In this document: in pieces, positions 12,201 through 23,480 of the stretch | Layout of the letters: every line of letters starts with the position of its first letter | Numbering within the stretch: position 1 is the first letter of the stretch | NCBI RefSeq assembly: GCF_027942865.1 | Contig: NC_134509.1 | Span: 21,066,697-21,130,696, forward strand | Source: Odontesthes bonariensis | Lineage: Eukaryota; Chordata; Actinopteri; Atheriniformes; Atherinopsidae | Reading direction: 5' to 3' | Length of the DNA: 64,000 nt | Translations under genes and position numbers: made by a program | The notes under the pieces: model-generated | What the model saw: only the letters and a program-made list of their open reading frames with translations | Database searches by the model: none | Told to the model about the DNA's origin: nothing

Positions 12201-15036
12201 AGTGACGGAAAATATTCCACCAGTCTTTGCTCAGCACTTTCAGTAAGACTGAAACCTAAACTATTTTCCACAGAAATGACCTCATGAAACAAATCCCGAG
12301 CATAATCAGATTTATTTAGTGGAAGATACCCTCATCAGATGGAGATCACAGTGGGATTGTAACGATATGAGGAACATAACGAAGCGCCCTCGCGCGCCAT
12401 CAAACGGCTTGATCCGTCTATTAGGCTGAAATGTATATCTCTGGGTTATGATCTTGTCCTCAGGTCGATATTTTCAGCGCACAAAAACAATTTGTCAGCA
12501 CGGGCAGAAAGAGAAGCAGGGCGCAGCTCAGACTCTGGATGCGATTGGTCTGCGCGCGCCTGCAGTGCAGCACCGCTGCCGCGTTAAAACACAATTGGTT
12601 GGCTTGTATCCGGGCAAGAAGCGGGCTCCCAGTGCGCGTACAAACGGGAAACCCCGGCCACAGCACAAAGGCAGTAGTATGTAAAATACAGCTGCATGGA
12701 AAGAGAAGGAAAGAGCGCGGGGATAAAGCACTCCGCGTCCCTATTAAACAAATCAGATCAGATGTTCTTGTGGCTTCAGAGAGCGGAGGTGTGGTGATCA
12801 TGAAGTGAAACAATGACTTCACTAAAATAAGCACCCTTTTAATTTCTCGGGGCATAAACACGATGATTCTTAGGGGCATTTCATTCTCCAACTGCATATC
12901 TTAATTAATAGCTAGATCATTCTAATCGAAACAGACAGCAGGGCAGTTTAATCTGTGCGCCAACGTGCAGGCTTCTTATCGTCATGATTTCCAAAGAAAG
13001 AAAGAAAGAAAGAAAGACAGCAAGACAAAACATTTTCCTGCAGGCTGCCATCTTCACCATGTCCAAACGCTTCAGGTACGTGTACAAGGTGGCTCAGCTC
13101 TGTGAAGAGTCAGTGGGTATAATTTGCTTTAGAGTGGAAACGCCACATGTCTTCATAACCCTTAGACTAATATAACACTTAGACTAATATCCTTTGGATG
13201 ATGTAGGGTTTGGTCATTTGTTTGACATTAAATGGACAAAACACAGGTCCCCGGTTGGTGGAGCGCGTATCTCTACTCGCTCACGCGCTGAGGGTTTCTT
13301 TCCACCTCGTGTTTTTCTCTCCAAAAGGCCCTTTGTGAGTCAAAACGAAGCTGACACGCAACCTGTGCAGCCTTGATGCGGCTCTAAAGGTTTTCTTACT
13401 GATTTGTTGTGTCATTCTGATAATGAAACCCTTTTGTTTTCTTATTTGTTGAATAATTTCGTCCGAATTAATTAACCTCTATGAAGTCATCCAAAGGAGC
13501 AGATAACGGCACAGCTGAAGCCATCCACATGTGATGAGCTCATCGCAGTCACATTGGTGTTAAACAGGGAGGATTTGTGTAAAATGCATTGTTTATTCCA
13601 CGTGGCTTGCTTTCAAAATGTGCAACTCAGCCTGCAGCATCTGCACATAGGCAGGGAAAGCTGAAGGCCCGCCGGGCACTTTAATTGTTGGATTTTTGTC
13701 TCTATAAAATGTCTTAAAAAAGCACAAGAAGACCCGTTTAATACATGAAAGTTTTGTCAGAGCGCAATGTGGGACTGTAACTTAATCATGCAGACGCACA
13801 GCTTCAGCTGACAGTTTTCACCGTTGTTTTATTCATCACGCAACACAACTTGTTCAGAGTTTATTTCCAGTTTTAATTTGGCGCAGAAACTGCAGCTGCA
13901 GCTTTTCAACTCCAACTTTGTTGCGGTTCTCCCCAACAACCGCTGAGATGCGTAAGAAAAGAAAGTGCACAGAGGAGACCGAGGACAGCCATTTTCTTTG
14001 TCGTTGCTCACATTAACGCGCACGGAAAGCGGGTTTACTGCCGGGCTGCGGCGGAGGAAATGGTCGAGCGCTTCCATCTCTGTCTCCTCGAAGACGAATT
14101 TCATCGCTTCTCCAGAGGTGTCAAGCCAGACAAGAGGCTTATCAATCATTTGGCCTTCGAACAGACAAATCCGACCAATTACGATCCAGGAAGGGTTCGC
14201 GAGAGCTCCGAGCTGCGCAGCACATCCTTCCACCTTAACGCGCCCTTTAGTTAGCCTACACAGAAGAGCAGCAAGCGACTGTTATAAGGAAGCGCGAAAT
14301 GTGAGACACTGGAAACCGCGGAAATAATAGCTGCGTTATGTCATTTAAGCAGAAAATAGGTCAGGAGAAGAAATCTGTCGGCTCCTGTTGAGTTTCACAC
14401 TGGATTCATGCACCTGACACAAACAGCTGTTTGGGTCAGAGGTGTCATTTTAGCCTTACTGAAGACGGCACGTGGGCTCATTTATATCATAAGAAAGACT
14501 GATTTTCAGAGGTTTCTCTCCCAGTAAACTGAACACTTAATAATCAGTCATCTTTGTTTTGTTGTCATGTAACAGACTGCTAATCATTGGTAACACGTTT
14601 CATTGGCTGGAACTGAAGAAAAAACGGAGTTTAGTCGCTTTTAGAAGAACTTCGCTGGGAATGGGCCTTGCTGGAAACAGCTGGGATAAGTTACCCCCCC
14701 CAGTTGTAGATGTTGGATGAATGAAAACTTTTTCCATGCTCCAGGAAACCCAGCTGAAGTGGGGCTACAGCACGGTCTGTATTGGTCTGGGTGGCCTACA
14801 TAATTAGACGATGTTCCTCTGAAAATACACACTTGCTCACAGACTTCTTCACGCAGCCACAAATAGAGCCAAGGACAGATTCAGCTGCTTCTGATGTAAT
14901 GTTAACCATTTAAAGATCATCACAGCACAACCCCTCTTCCCCTTAAAATGAATTCTCAGCTCTTATCAATTCGTTATTTCATCTTTTAAAGGTAATAAGC
15001 ACAGAAAGAAACACACCAAACATAGTCATTTGCAAA
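9220..15036. other. Gene-free interval between cbx8 and cbx4
   Basis: 5.8 kb without a gene I can recognise and without clear mobile elements. The left part is AT-rich. CpG-richer patches occur near 10.9-11.0, 12.35-12.75 and 13.8-14.3 kb. A LINE-tail-like or polyadenylation-like AATAAAGTTGATTATGATT is at about 11652-11670. An (AAAG)6 run is at 12993-13016. Open frames in the CpG-rich patches (for example 13829-14233 on the - strand) show no family signature. The lack of repeats next to two developmental Polycomb genes makes conserved regulatory elements likely, but this is inference. Confidence 0.45.
12993..13016. repeat. (AAAG)6 microsatellite
   Basis: Six perfect AAAG units, read directly from the sequence. 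Confidence 0.9.
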
Positions 15037-15040
15037 CAAT

Positions 15041-15046
15041 TTTATT
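15041..15046 (-). promoter_or_regulatory. Candidate distal cbx4 polyadenylation signal
   Basis: TTTATT on the + strand reads AATAAA on the cbx4 strand, about 1.06 kb past the stop codon. Nearer TTTATT copies at about 15199 and 15522 are alternatives. Confidence 0.35.
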
Positions 15047-16102
15047 ATTGCAAAACATTTTCTAGGAAGCCTTCAATTTTCAGCTTGCACATAAAAGTGC
15101 TCCTGTTCTCACGGAGCAGCTCAACACACCGCAGATCACTGGATATTCCTACAAAAAGTTGGCATGTATGACAAAGGAAATGTGCTTATTACACACTTTA
15201 TTTGCTGCCGTGTTGCAAACTAAGCCAATTCTATCCCATATAAGGCAGTCCTGCCCTCATGGAAAATGCTGTGTTTAAAAACCACCCTGTTGGTAGTCCT
15301 AATCTGACGGACAACTCAGCTCAATTTGCAGATTTGCAACGGATAGTCGTTCTCGAGTCTGCTGTTTAAATGGAAGTGAGTTGTGCTCAGTATCCATGAC
15401 TCAAAACACACTGAACGGAGAGTAAATGACAGGAGACACATACATCAAACATGAATAATCTTCCACTTCTTTCCTCTTCCTTTTCCACAACACAAATCAT
15501 ATCCACTGACAGGGAAGGTGCTTTATTTTCTTTATCTGCTTGTCTAAGCATGCCTAATGGCATCATCTGTCCAAGCAGCACTCACTCTCGATTAAAACTG
15601 TTCATCTGTTTACACACACACTCACTCACATCCAGACACAGTGTAATTTACCACAATTCAATAGATTTTCCTCCTTACAAAAGTCTCCTCGTAGCCTACG
15701 TTTGCCTGACATTAGACGGCTGAGTGTACAAATCAAATTACATCCATAGAAAAAGTGAATATTTACAAAAGTAAGTGCACCTTCAAGTAGAGTTCTGTCA
15801 TTCACTGGATCAAATATTTTGAAGATTAAACTACGTTTGAAGAAGCTGAAACCGGATACTGCATGTGAGAAAATCCCCAGAAATAACAACAGGTCAGACT
15901 AGAAGTAGAAATCTGCAAAAATGCAACAAAGGAGTCTTTTTGTAAATCTGAGCTTTACAAAAAGAAAACATCAAAGGTTCATTTTTTACATTCAAGCATC
16001 CAAAAATACAAATATCTATATCTATATATATGTATGTATATGTATATGTATATATATATATCATATACATTTATACAGTTACACAGCCGGGTGCCGGGTG
16101 TC
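15047..16102 (-). other. Probable cbx4 3' UTR
   Basis: Non-coding stretch after the cbx4 stop. It includes a short TA/TG-rich repeat at about 16013-16070. No other gene is recognised. The length is inferred from candidate AATAAA sites only. Confidence 0.45.
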
Positions 16103-17653
16103 TCATGCTGTTATGTATTCCTTGAACGTAACTGTGAGGCAGTTTGCAGTGATATCTGTGATGACTATATTCCCAAGAAAAGGCTGGAAAGAAGGAAATG
16201 TCTCCTCTTTTTTCTTTTTGTGGTCAGAAACAGGCACAGAGTCAACTTTCTGCTCCTCTGCAGGTTCGTGCGTTTCAGTCTGAGCTTGAGTTTCTGTTTG
16301 TGTCACATCTTGTGGACGTGTTGGCGCCACAGCTTGGCCGTGCGTCTCAGGCTGCGCTGTGGCTGAAGATGTGGGCCTCGACTTGACGATACTCAAGTCT
16401 ATGGGCTCCTCCTGGTCTGCGTACGCACAGTCCTGCAGTTCAGTGCGACTCTGGTGTCCGTTTTGGTCGATGCTGCTGCTGCTTTGGGAGGGTGAGGAAG
16501 CCGTGTTTGGAGCGCCGATGCTCCCGCAACTCAAAAACCTCTTACTGCTGCCATGTTCCTCACCATCTGTGTCGGAGAGGTGTCGCTTTAGTCCTTGAAA
16601 CCCACCCTGACTTCCTCTGTTGTCGAGCAACGAGGGAGCTCCTCTCTCCAAAGGCAGGGAGAGCAGATTAGGACTGCTTGTCAGTTGTAAAGGCTGATCT
16701 GCTGGAAGCTGCCCCTGACCCTTGACCTCATCATGTTTATCCTGTTTTGTCACAGTTGGCTCTATTTGAGGTGACAGCTCCTTTTCTTTGGGGCAATCTC
16801 CTTTCAATCCAGAGCTGAGAACAGTGGGTTTGTCTTTGGGGTGTTTTGCAAATCCATTCATGAGGCCGAGCTTTTTGACGAGCTTCATCTTCTCGAGGTG
16901 CCTCTCCATGCTGCTCTCCGTGGGTCCCTGCGGTGGCTTTTCAGCACTTTCTGAGTCACAGTTTTTGATTTTGGTCGTCTGCATACCGTTTTCCATGTAC
17001 TTGCTCATTACAATAACAATCCGCCCATTCTTGTTCTTGTTCTTCACGATCTTTAGTTTGCTGCTGCTGACACCGTTAGCCTGCGCTGAAGTGTCTTCTT
17101 TAGCCTTCACCTTCTCTGGCCCTTTGTGCCCGTTGAGATCAGCTGGAAGCTTCTTCAGCTCCATGGTGATATCTTTCACTTTAGTCAGACAGCCTGAGTC
17201 TTTGTCCCGAACCCACTTTTGCTGCAGCACCGGGGGCAGGTTGTATCCTTTATTAGCCAGCTCTGGAGCTTTGACCTCTCGAGGCTTAGCAAACATCGGC
17301 TCGTGCACCTTCAGGTCCGGTTGATAGTGGTGATGCTTCTTGCTGTTGAGCTGATAATAGAACTTCTTGCCGTTGGCCTGCTGTTCTGCCTCACGCTCCC
17401 TGCACAGTGGCTGGTACTGGTGGTGCTTCTTGCTGTTTAACTGGTACTGCTGGGCCTGGGGACGCAGCATCTGGATGGGGCTGGACTTCTGACAGCTGTC
17501 GTCCTCCAGGGACGCTTCTTGGAGGTCCGCCAGGATGCTGGACCTCCTGGCAAAAGAAGGCACCTGCAAAACAAGATAAACAGTGTTACTCAAGCTGCTC
17601 AAGCTCTGTCAATGTTACAAGAAGAATCGGGTTATATTTGGTGTTTGAATACA

Positions 17654-17685
<32 letters not shown>

Positions 17686-20600
17686 CGTCCCTCTGAGCCT
17701 GGAATTTGATCAATGATGGCCTGACTTCCGTATCTATAGATGCATCTGTGTTGGGGTGCAACAAAAAGCCTCGCTTTCATGGGGCCCAGGAGCTGAAATG
17801 CTCCTTGGAATGTGTGAATGAGCTCTTCTGAGGTCCAAATGAGAGCACAGTTTATTTCAGTCCATGTTCACACTGCCCTCCTACAGCTCCCGTTCAGCTC
17901 TTTGAGCCAGCGGCTCGGCCATCACAGTGACATTTCAAAGTGTCTCCTGTGGCTGTGACCTCAGCTCAGAGGAATGCCACTGGTTGCTTGGTGTCCCATC
18001 TTTGACTCTATCCCATGTATTACCACCAACACCCTCCTGAGAGGAACAAAAACACTCCTCTGAGGGGATCTCTCCACCTTTTGGGCTCTTGATTGATGCG
18101 CTAAATGAATGCTTCACAGCCATTTAGCTAGAATTGGAAGGTCAGGAAACTGGAGCATTAAAAATTCAACAATAACAACGTGCACTAGTGTAATTACTGT
18201 TGATAATAAATATTCTAGCACTAACTATCAAGCTCATTGTTTAGAGTACTGTGCAAAATTATTCGGCCACAGTTTGTTCAGTTCTAAGCAGCTTTAAAGT
18301 GAATATCTGCTCTGAGCTCCTTTATTCTCCAACACAGCCTGAACCCTCTCAGACAGCTTTCTGTCCTTTCTTTAAGGAGTCTTCAGGAATAGTTCTCCAG
18401 GCTTCTTGAAGGACATCCCAAAGCTCTTCTTTGGATGTGGGCTGCCTTTTGTTCCGTTCTCTGCCAACATGATCCCACATTGCTTCAGTAATGTTGAGCT
18501 CCGGGCTCTGGGGAGGATTCATCCCTCCATCAGACCTGTTGCCACTGATTTTCAGCCCACTTCTTGTGTCCTTTGGCACAGCTCAGCCTTTTCTCCCTGT
18601 TTCCCTTCCTTAAGAACGGCTTCTTGACAGCCACCCTTCCATGGAGCCCATTACTGATGAGGCTTGGGCCAACAGCAGATGGATCAGCTGAAGGTCCAGA
18701 TGCATCTCTCAGCTCCTGTGTCAGGTCTTTGCTGGATTTTATCCTCTTTCTTAAGGACATCACTTTCAGATCCTGTTCATCTGCTGTAGATAGTTCTTTA
18801 GGCCTGACACTTCTTCTTTTGTCCTCCACTTGTCCAGTTTCCTCAAATGTTTTAAGGACACACTGCACACCATGCTGAGATATGCCAAGTTTTCAGCTAA
18901 CAGCTCTTTGGGAATCACCTTGTTGCTGCAGAAATCCTATTTTCTGTCTGTCAAACTGTGTTATCTTTGCTGTTTTTCATAGATGCAACTAAAGAAATGG
19001 GAACAAATGATGTGTCTCTGTGACAGGCTGGTGACAAAGTGCCTAAAGATCCAATTTAAAATGGCTTCACAAGGACTGGACTGAAAATGAGTGAAAAAGC
19101 AGCCAATGTCCAAAGAAAAACTTTGAAAGACCTTCAGAAAGCCAGGTTCTTTGGAATAAAATATGAATTGTATAATAAGGACTGTGACTCTGGAACAAAA
19201 TCTAATGATGTCATCAGGAATATCTATAATTCTCGAGTTAATAACACACAAGCATGCATTGAAGATGTAACAAAAAATGCTTCAGTTGCTCCGTCGTAAA
19301 TGTAAGAATTACTGTTAACAAAGACTGAGCCACATCAACAGTTCACAGTCAGGATATCACAGCTCGCTGCAAAGCTGTTCATGAGTTCATATGAGAAGCA
19401 CAGCTTTACAGGAATGCCATCAGCATCATTTTTTAAATTTTAAATCCTTCTTTCACTGGGAGTTTCACGAGGCTGGAGAGGGGATTATGCAAGAAAAATT
19501 ATGTAAACTGTGCACAGAATGAATCCTTTACATTTCAGATCATTAAGAGATAAAAAAAACATGGCTCTCCAACCTGAACTAGAAGGTGCTTGGGCTTGGG
19601 TCCTCTCTTGCGATACCCCATCAGCTGCTCCTGACGTTCCCTGTGGGAGTAGAAAACAGCAGCCAATCAGTGAGCCGTTTCATAAGGATGAGTCGCTGTT
19701 GCATGGCAACATGATGTAATCGTAATGGGTGTCCTCCTCAGGCTCAGTTAGGAAACACAAAACCCACACTAAAGGTTAAAGTTATTCTTCCTGATAAAAA
19801 TATCCGCTCAATTTAAATCATTGTGCGTTTATCCCTCCACAGAATCAAATATTTAGCATCTCGGTCCTTAAAAGTGACTTAAAGTTATGCTTGTTCCTGC
19901 TCAAAGAACATTCATTATCCATGATGTGTCTGTCCCTGCTGAAGATAAAGACTTCCTTTAGCTTTTCTACGTCTCCGTGCAAGTCTCTCTAAGCCAGTAA
20001 GTCAACACCACAGACAGGAGTGATGTCACATTCCTCCCCCACCCTCCTCCCCTCACATCTAATTACAATGACGACTCGGTGTATTTTCATAGCCTGGCAT
20101 TCAGACGATTTGGCTCCCCGGAGAGACATGCAATTAGTTTCAATAGCGAGGCAGAGATAATTGCAAAAACAGACACAGAGTGATGTCGATGTTTTGCTTT
20201 AACGTGCGACCTGCGCCATAAAAGGTTGCTGAAGGCGAAGGCCGAGAGAAGAGCCAGTGACAGCTTAACATGCCTCGGATTCGAGAAAAACCACACTGTC
20301 CTGCAGATGTTTGGAGACCCACTCAGCTGACTGTTCAGCCATTCGCCGAGCAGCCAAAGGAGCTCCACAGGTTTAGATCTTTCATTGTGTTTTGACTGAC
20401 TTATAGAAATGTGTCGTCCTAACTCTTGCAGCTCCATTACATCATAAGCTGTGAGTTTGAGCGTCACAGAGCAGAATGATGTAATGAGACTGTTGTCACG
20501 TGAGCGTCAGGAGGTTCCTCTGCACATCTGATTTAAACATGTGTGCATGCAGCCTGGTTGGTGGGACGGCAGGTAGCACCTACGCACGCTAACCTGATGC

Positions 20601-21703
20601 TAACCCCTGCCTCAGACATCACTTATCAGAGCCATAAGTGCCAAAAAGCAGCAGAAATTAGTTTAAAAAGTCTCTGTTATTTTGTCTCGAATACACAAAT
20701 GAGTCAAGCTCTGGGACAAGAACTGGAAGAGTAGGACGCCCTGTTATTAAAAACCTGTCTGGTTTCGTTATTCTGGGACTTTTACCGGAGGCCTCATATC
20801 TTGTGAAGCTGGTTTATCCAAAACTAAACATACCTGTCTTGGAAAGCATCAAGCAGCCTTGGATCCAGGATGTTTTCCTCTGGTTCCCATGTGTTGTATC
20901 TATCCAGAGAGACGGGAGAAAACAGTGAGGCCACGTTGGCTTTTTAAGAAGTGGCTGACAATGGCTGGATTCTCCAAATTTAGGAGATTATCATCCAATT
21001 CAAAAGATAGTTGAAGAATCATCTCACAGCTGTTACTGTAGGTTTGCACGTGCGTTAACACGGGGAAACACTTACCCCCCCCCCCCCATACTCGACTAAT
21101 AAATCATGAGTAACTTTTACGCAGTGCAAAAAGGGGGAGGACACGGCAGCGTCCACACAAATCTAGATCTATGGGCAGTTCTTAAAAAACAGTGTTCAAT
21201 TATAGACACGTCCTCCTTTAATTGGCACGCGGGGAATTGCATACATGCTATAACCACATCCATCATCGGGTCTAAGGCAAGAACGCGCAACCGCCCATCT
21301 GCGCGCCCACGGTCGCAAGAATGCTCACATTCACTCGCGCACATGAGTGTTTTGAATGTTGTGTCACCATAATGAGATCTGCTCTGCTTGGCTATGGGTG
21401 GACTTACCTTGGCGACCATCCTCTCCACTTGACCAGATACTCAACTCTCCCCTGTGAATGAGAACAAACGGGATAATGAGCGTTACTTTACTCCGCTGCA
21501 CCGCCAAGCTTAGTGTATGATTATATATTTAAAAAGGAAGATGCAGTCCGATAAAAGGAACATGGAAACCGAAGAGAAATCGGCGTCCTCCTTCTACAAT
21601 TTGCATGTGCGTAAAAACGTCCTTGGTGACAAACCTTCCTGCTGCGTTTCTTCTCGATGCTCTCCACCGCAAAGACGTGCTCTCCCGCGGCGGGTAGCTC
21701 CAT
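16103..21703 (-). CDS. cbx4: Chromobox protein 4 (Pc2), Polycomb subunit and SUMO ligase (5 exons, 568 aa)
   Basis: Exons on the - strand: 21703-21635, 21451-21408, 20899-20834, 19640-19574 and 17563-16103. They total 1707 nt in frame, with GT..AG introns in the same phases as cbx8. The chromodomain lies at about residues 8-62 ([37 protein letters not shown]), with cage residues Phe11, Trp32 and Trp35 kept. [14 protein letters not shown] follows (69-82). CBX4-specific features are LNSKKHHxYQP repeats (123-134 and 153-164), [20 protein letters not shown] (256-275, with a SUMO-interaction-like IVIVM at 264-268), PIDLS (469-473, a CtBP-type PxDLS motif) and a C-terminal Polycomb box (about 543-568, [19 protein letters not shown]). 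Human CBX4 is 560 aa. Known role: H3K27me3 reader in PRC1 and SUMO E3 ligase. Residues 21 (Ser, usually Ile) and 38 (Arg, usually Lys) differ from the mammalian protein. The donor of intron 1 (GTTTGT) is non-consensus but keeps the frame. Confidence 0.93.
17654..17680. repeat. Poly-T tract (27 T)
   Basis: Uninterrupted T27 on the + strand inside cbx4 intron 4, that is, poly-A on the gene strand. Confidence 0.9.
18242..19250 (-). mobile_element. Internally deleted Tc1-like transposon in cbx4 intron 4
   Basis: The left end has a Tc1-type inverted-repeat start (GAGTACTGTGCAAAATTATT) next to a TA. On the - strand, 18868-18530 encodes the transposase N-terminal half ([11 protein letters not shown].., [34 protein letters not shown], ending ENQWQQV). 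18516-18349 encodes the C-terminal end ([48 protein letters not shown]). The part between, which in the family carries the first two acidic residues of the DDE catalytic triad, is missing. The matching right inverted repeat was not found, so the right edge near 19250 is approximate. The element cannot encode active transposase. Confidence 0.85.
21075..21087. repeat. Poly-C tract (13 C)
   Basis: C13 in cbx4 intron 2; read directly. Confidence 0.9.
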
Positions 21704-21932
21704 TTTCCAATACAAGAGAAGAAGGCTCTTGTGTTTTTTTTTTTTTGGTCACGGGACACCTTATCCTTTCTTTCAGATCCTTTTCACTTTCCCCCCCCCT
21801 TGCTTCTTCTCCGATGCGAAAGACAAGACCCCCCTCCTCCTCCTGTTTTCACTGCGCTTCTTCCCTCGCTTTCCCCCTCGAACAGACTCGCTCTGCAGAC
21901 GAGTTCAGGCTGCTGCAGCCAGAAAACACTTC

Positions 21933-21985
21933 ATGCAAATAGTCGTTGATGTGACGTCCTACTGGGGGAGGCGATGGGGGCGGGG
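21933..21985 (-). promoter_or_regulatory. cbx4 upstream motif cluster (octamer, CRE-like, GC box)
   Basis: 230-285 bases upstream of the cbx4 ATG lie ATGCAAAT (21933-21940, POU octamer type), TGACGTC (21952-21958, CRE-like) and GGGGGCGGGG (21976-21985, Sp/KLF GC box). The region 21.7-22.0 kb is GC-rich and has no TATA box that I can place. The motifs are seen directly; their use in the cbx4 promoter is inferred. Confidence 0.4.
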
Positions 21986-22089
21986 ATGGTTCCCGTGATG
22001 CTTTCAGGGGTTGTCGGGGAAAATGTAATCACGACTTGAAAGTGGCGAGCATGGCAACCACGTATTGATTTCGCCTGCAGAGTGACAGT

Positions 22090-23128
22090 AGGAGGGATTT
22101 GAGATGTTTCTGGTCACATACGTGCACGTTTACACAACATGTTTCTTTTTTTTTTTAATCAGCTGTTGCAGCACTAATCAGACGGTGCAATCATTTCCTG
22201 TAAAGTACTCGGACTTTCACAGTGTTCCAATATTAAACCTCAACTGGTTTCACTGGAAAGAAAAAAATGGTTTCTGGCTACAGACTTACAAGAATCAAGG
22301 CTTTTACACTGAAACAGACACCAAACAGCTACGAACCCCGCAGGCGGCCCACAGTTTCATTTTTGCATTATTTTGCCTCCCTTTGAGATTATTTTTGCAT
22401 CCTGTAATAGTTGTTTTTTTGTCCCATTTTTGGTTATTTTACGTGACATTTTGGTCAAAAAATGAATCTATGTAAAAGTTTTGAACCCATGTTCAATTTG
22501 TGTAAAAATATTTTGACTTTAGTTGTTTTGCATCTAAGTGTAGCCATTATTTTGGTTATTTTATGTCTTTTTTTTGTCTTTTTCAAGACCCAAATGTGTT
22601 TGGTTTACTTTGTCCTCTTCACAGTTTGTGTCATATCTTTTTTTATTTTTGGCATTTTTATATAAAAGTTGGTAGCATTTTGTGCCAATTTGCTATATCT
22701 TTGCTTGGGTTGTTTTGTGCGTTAATGTTTTTTGGTCACGAGGGCCATTTTAAGTCTCGAACCGTCAGCCTTGTATCTTCCTGTGATCATCTCAGGTGTT
22801 TTCATTGATATCATTTCAGCTTCTCATTTATCCATTTCATGTCTCTGTGATCGACTCAGTTTCACACCACAACGTTGAACAGTTGAGTTGTCTCACAGCA
22901 CAAAGCCAAGCAGTTTTGCAATAAAGACTCACATATTGTGAAATTACTAGAATCCTACAAAGTCTACAAATGTCTACATCTACTTTTTAAAATCCTAACC
23001 TGTCTAATTATACCTGCATATTGCATTACATGAAACTCAAAAAAAGGTAAAATTACAATATTTTGAAGTCTTCAAACGTGAAATTCCTAAGTTTTCCTTT
23101 GCAGATGATAACATGCTCATGTTTTTTA
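22090..23128. other. Gene-free, T-rich interval upstream of cbx4
   Basis: No gene recognised. From 22330 to 22760 the + strand is a degenerate, strongly T-rich stretch in which TTTTG/CATTTT words recur. It looks like an old dispersed repeat whose family I cannot name. Confidence 0.35.
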
Positions 23129-23132
23129 TTAA

Positions 23133-23476
23133 AGGGATAGTTCGCCTCTTTTGACATGAAGCTGTATGACATCCCATATTAGCAAATATCATTTATGAAC
23201 ATTGACTTACCCCCTGCTGCGTCCTGTGAGCCGAGCTCCAGCCTCGTTTTGGTGTTGAACTAAGTAGTCCGGCTAGTTGGCTGGGGTCAAAAAAATAAAG
23301 CGTCTTGCTTCTCAAAACAATATGCGTTCAAAAGAGTAATACATTTGCATCACAAAGTCGTCCATAGAGAAAAAGTCAGACCTCACATTGCAGCGGGAGG
23401 TAAGTCAATGTTCATAAATTATGTTGCTAATATGGGATGTCATACAGCTTCATGTCAAAAGAGGCGAACTATCCCT
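23133..23476. mobile_element. MITE family 1, full copy (344 bp, TTAA target)
   Basis: Terminal inverted repeats begin AGGGATAGTTCGCCTCTTTT. They match perfectly for about 53 bases and more loosely beyond that. TTAA flanks both sides (23129-23132 and 23477-23480). It has no coding capacity. A 120-bp deleted relative is at 52174-52293. TTAA duplications are known for the piggyBac and Kolobok superfamilies; which one applies is inference. Confidence 0.9.
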
Positions 23477-23480
23477 TTAA

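Noticed and set aside
13829..14233. 134-codon open frame on the - strand in the cbx8-cbx4 spacer
   Set aside because: It has no family signature, splice context or conserved domain. It lies in a CpG-rich patch where stop codons are less frequent, and the opposite strand is equally open.
23277..23420. Possible gene within the palindromic segment near 23.3 kb
   Set aside because: The open frame simply runs through a MITE with long inverted repeats.
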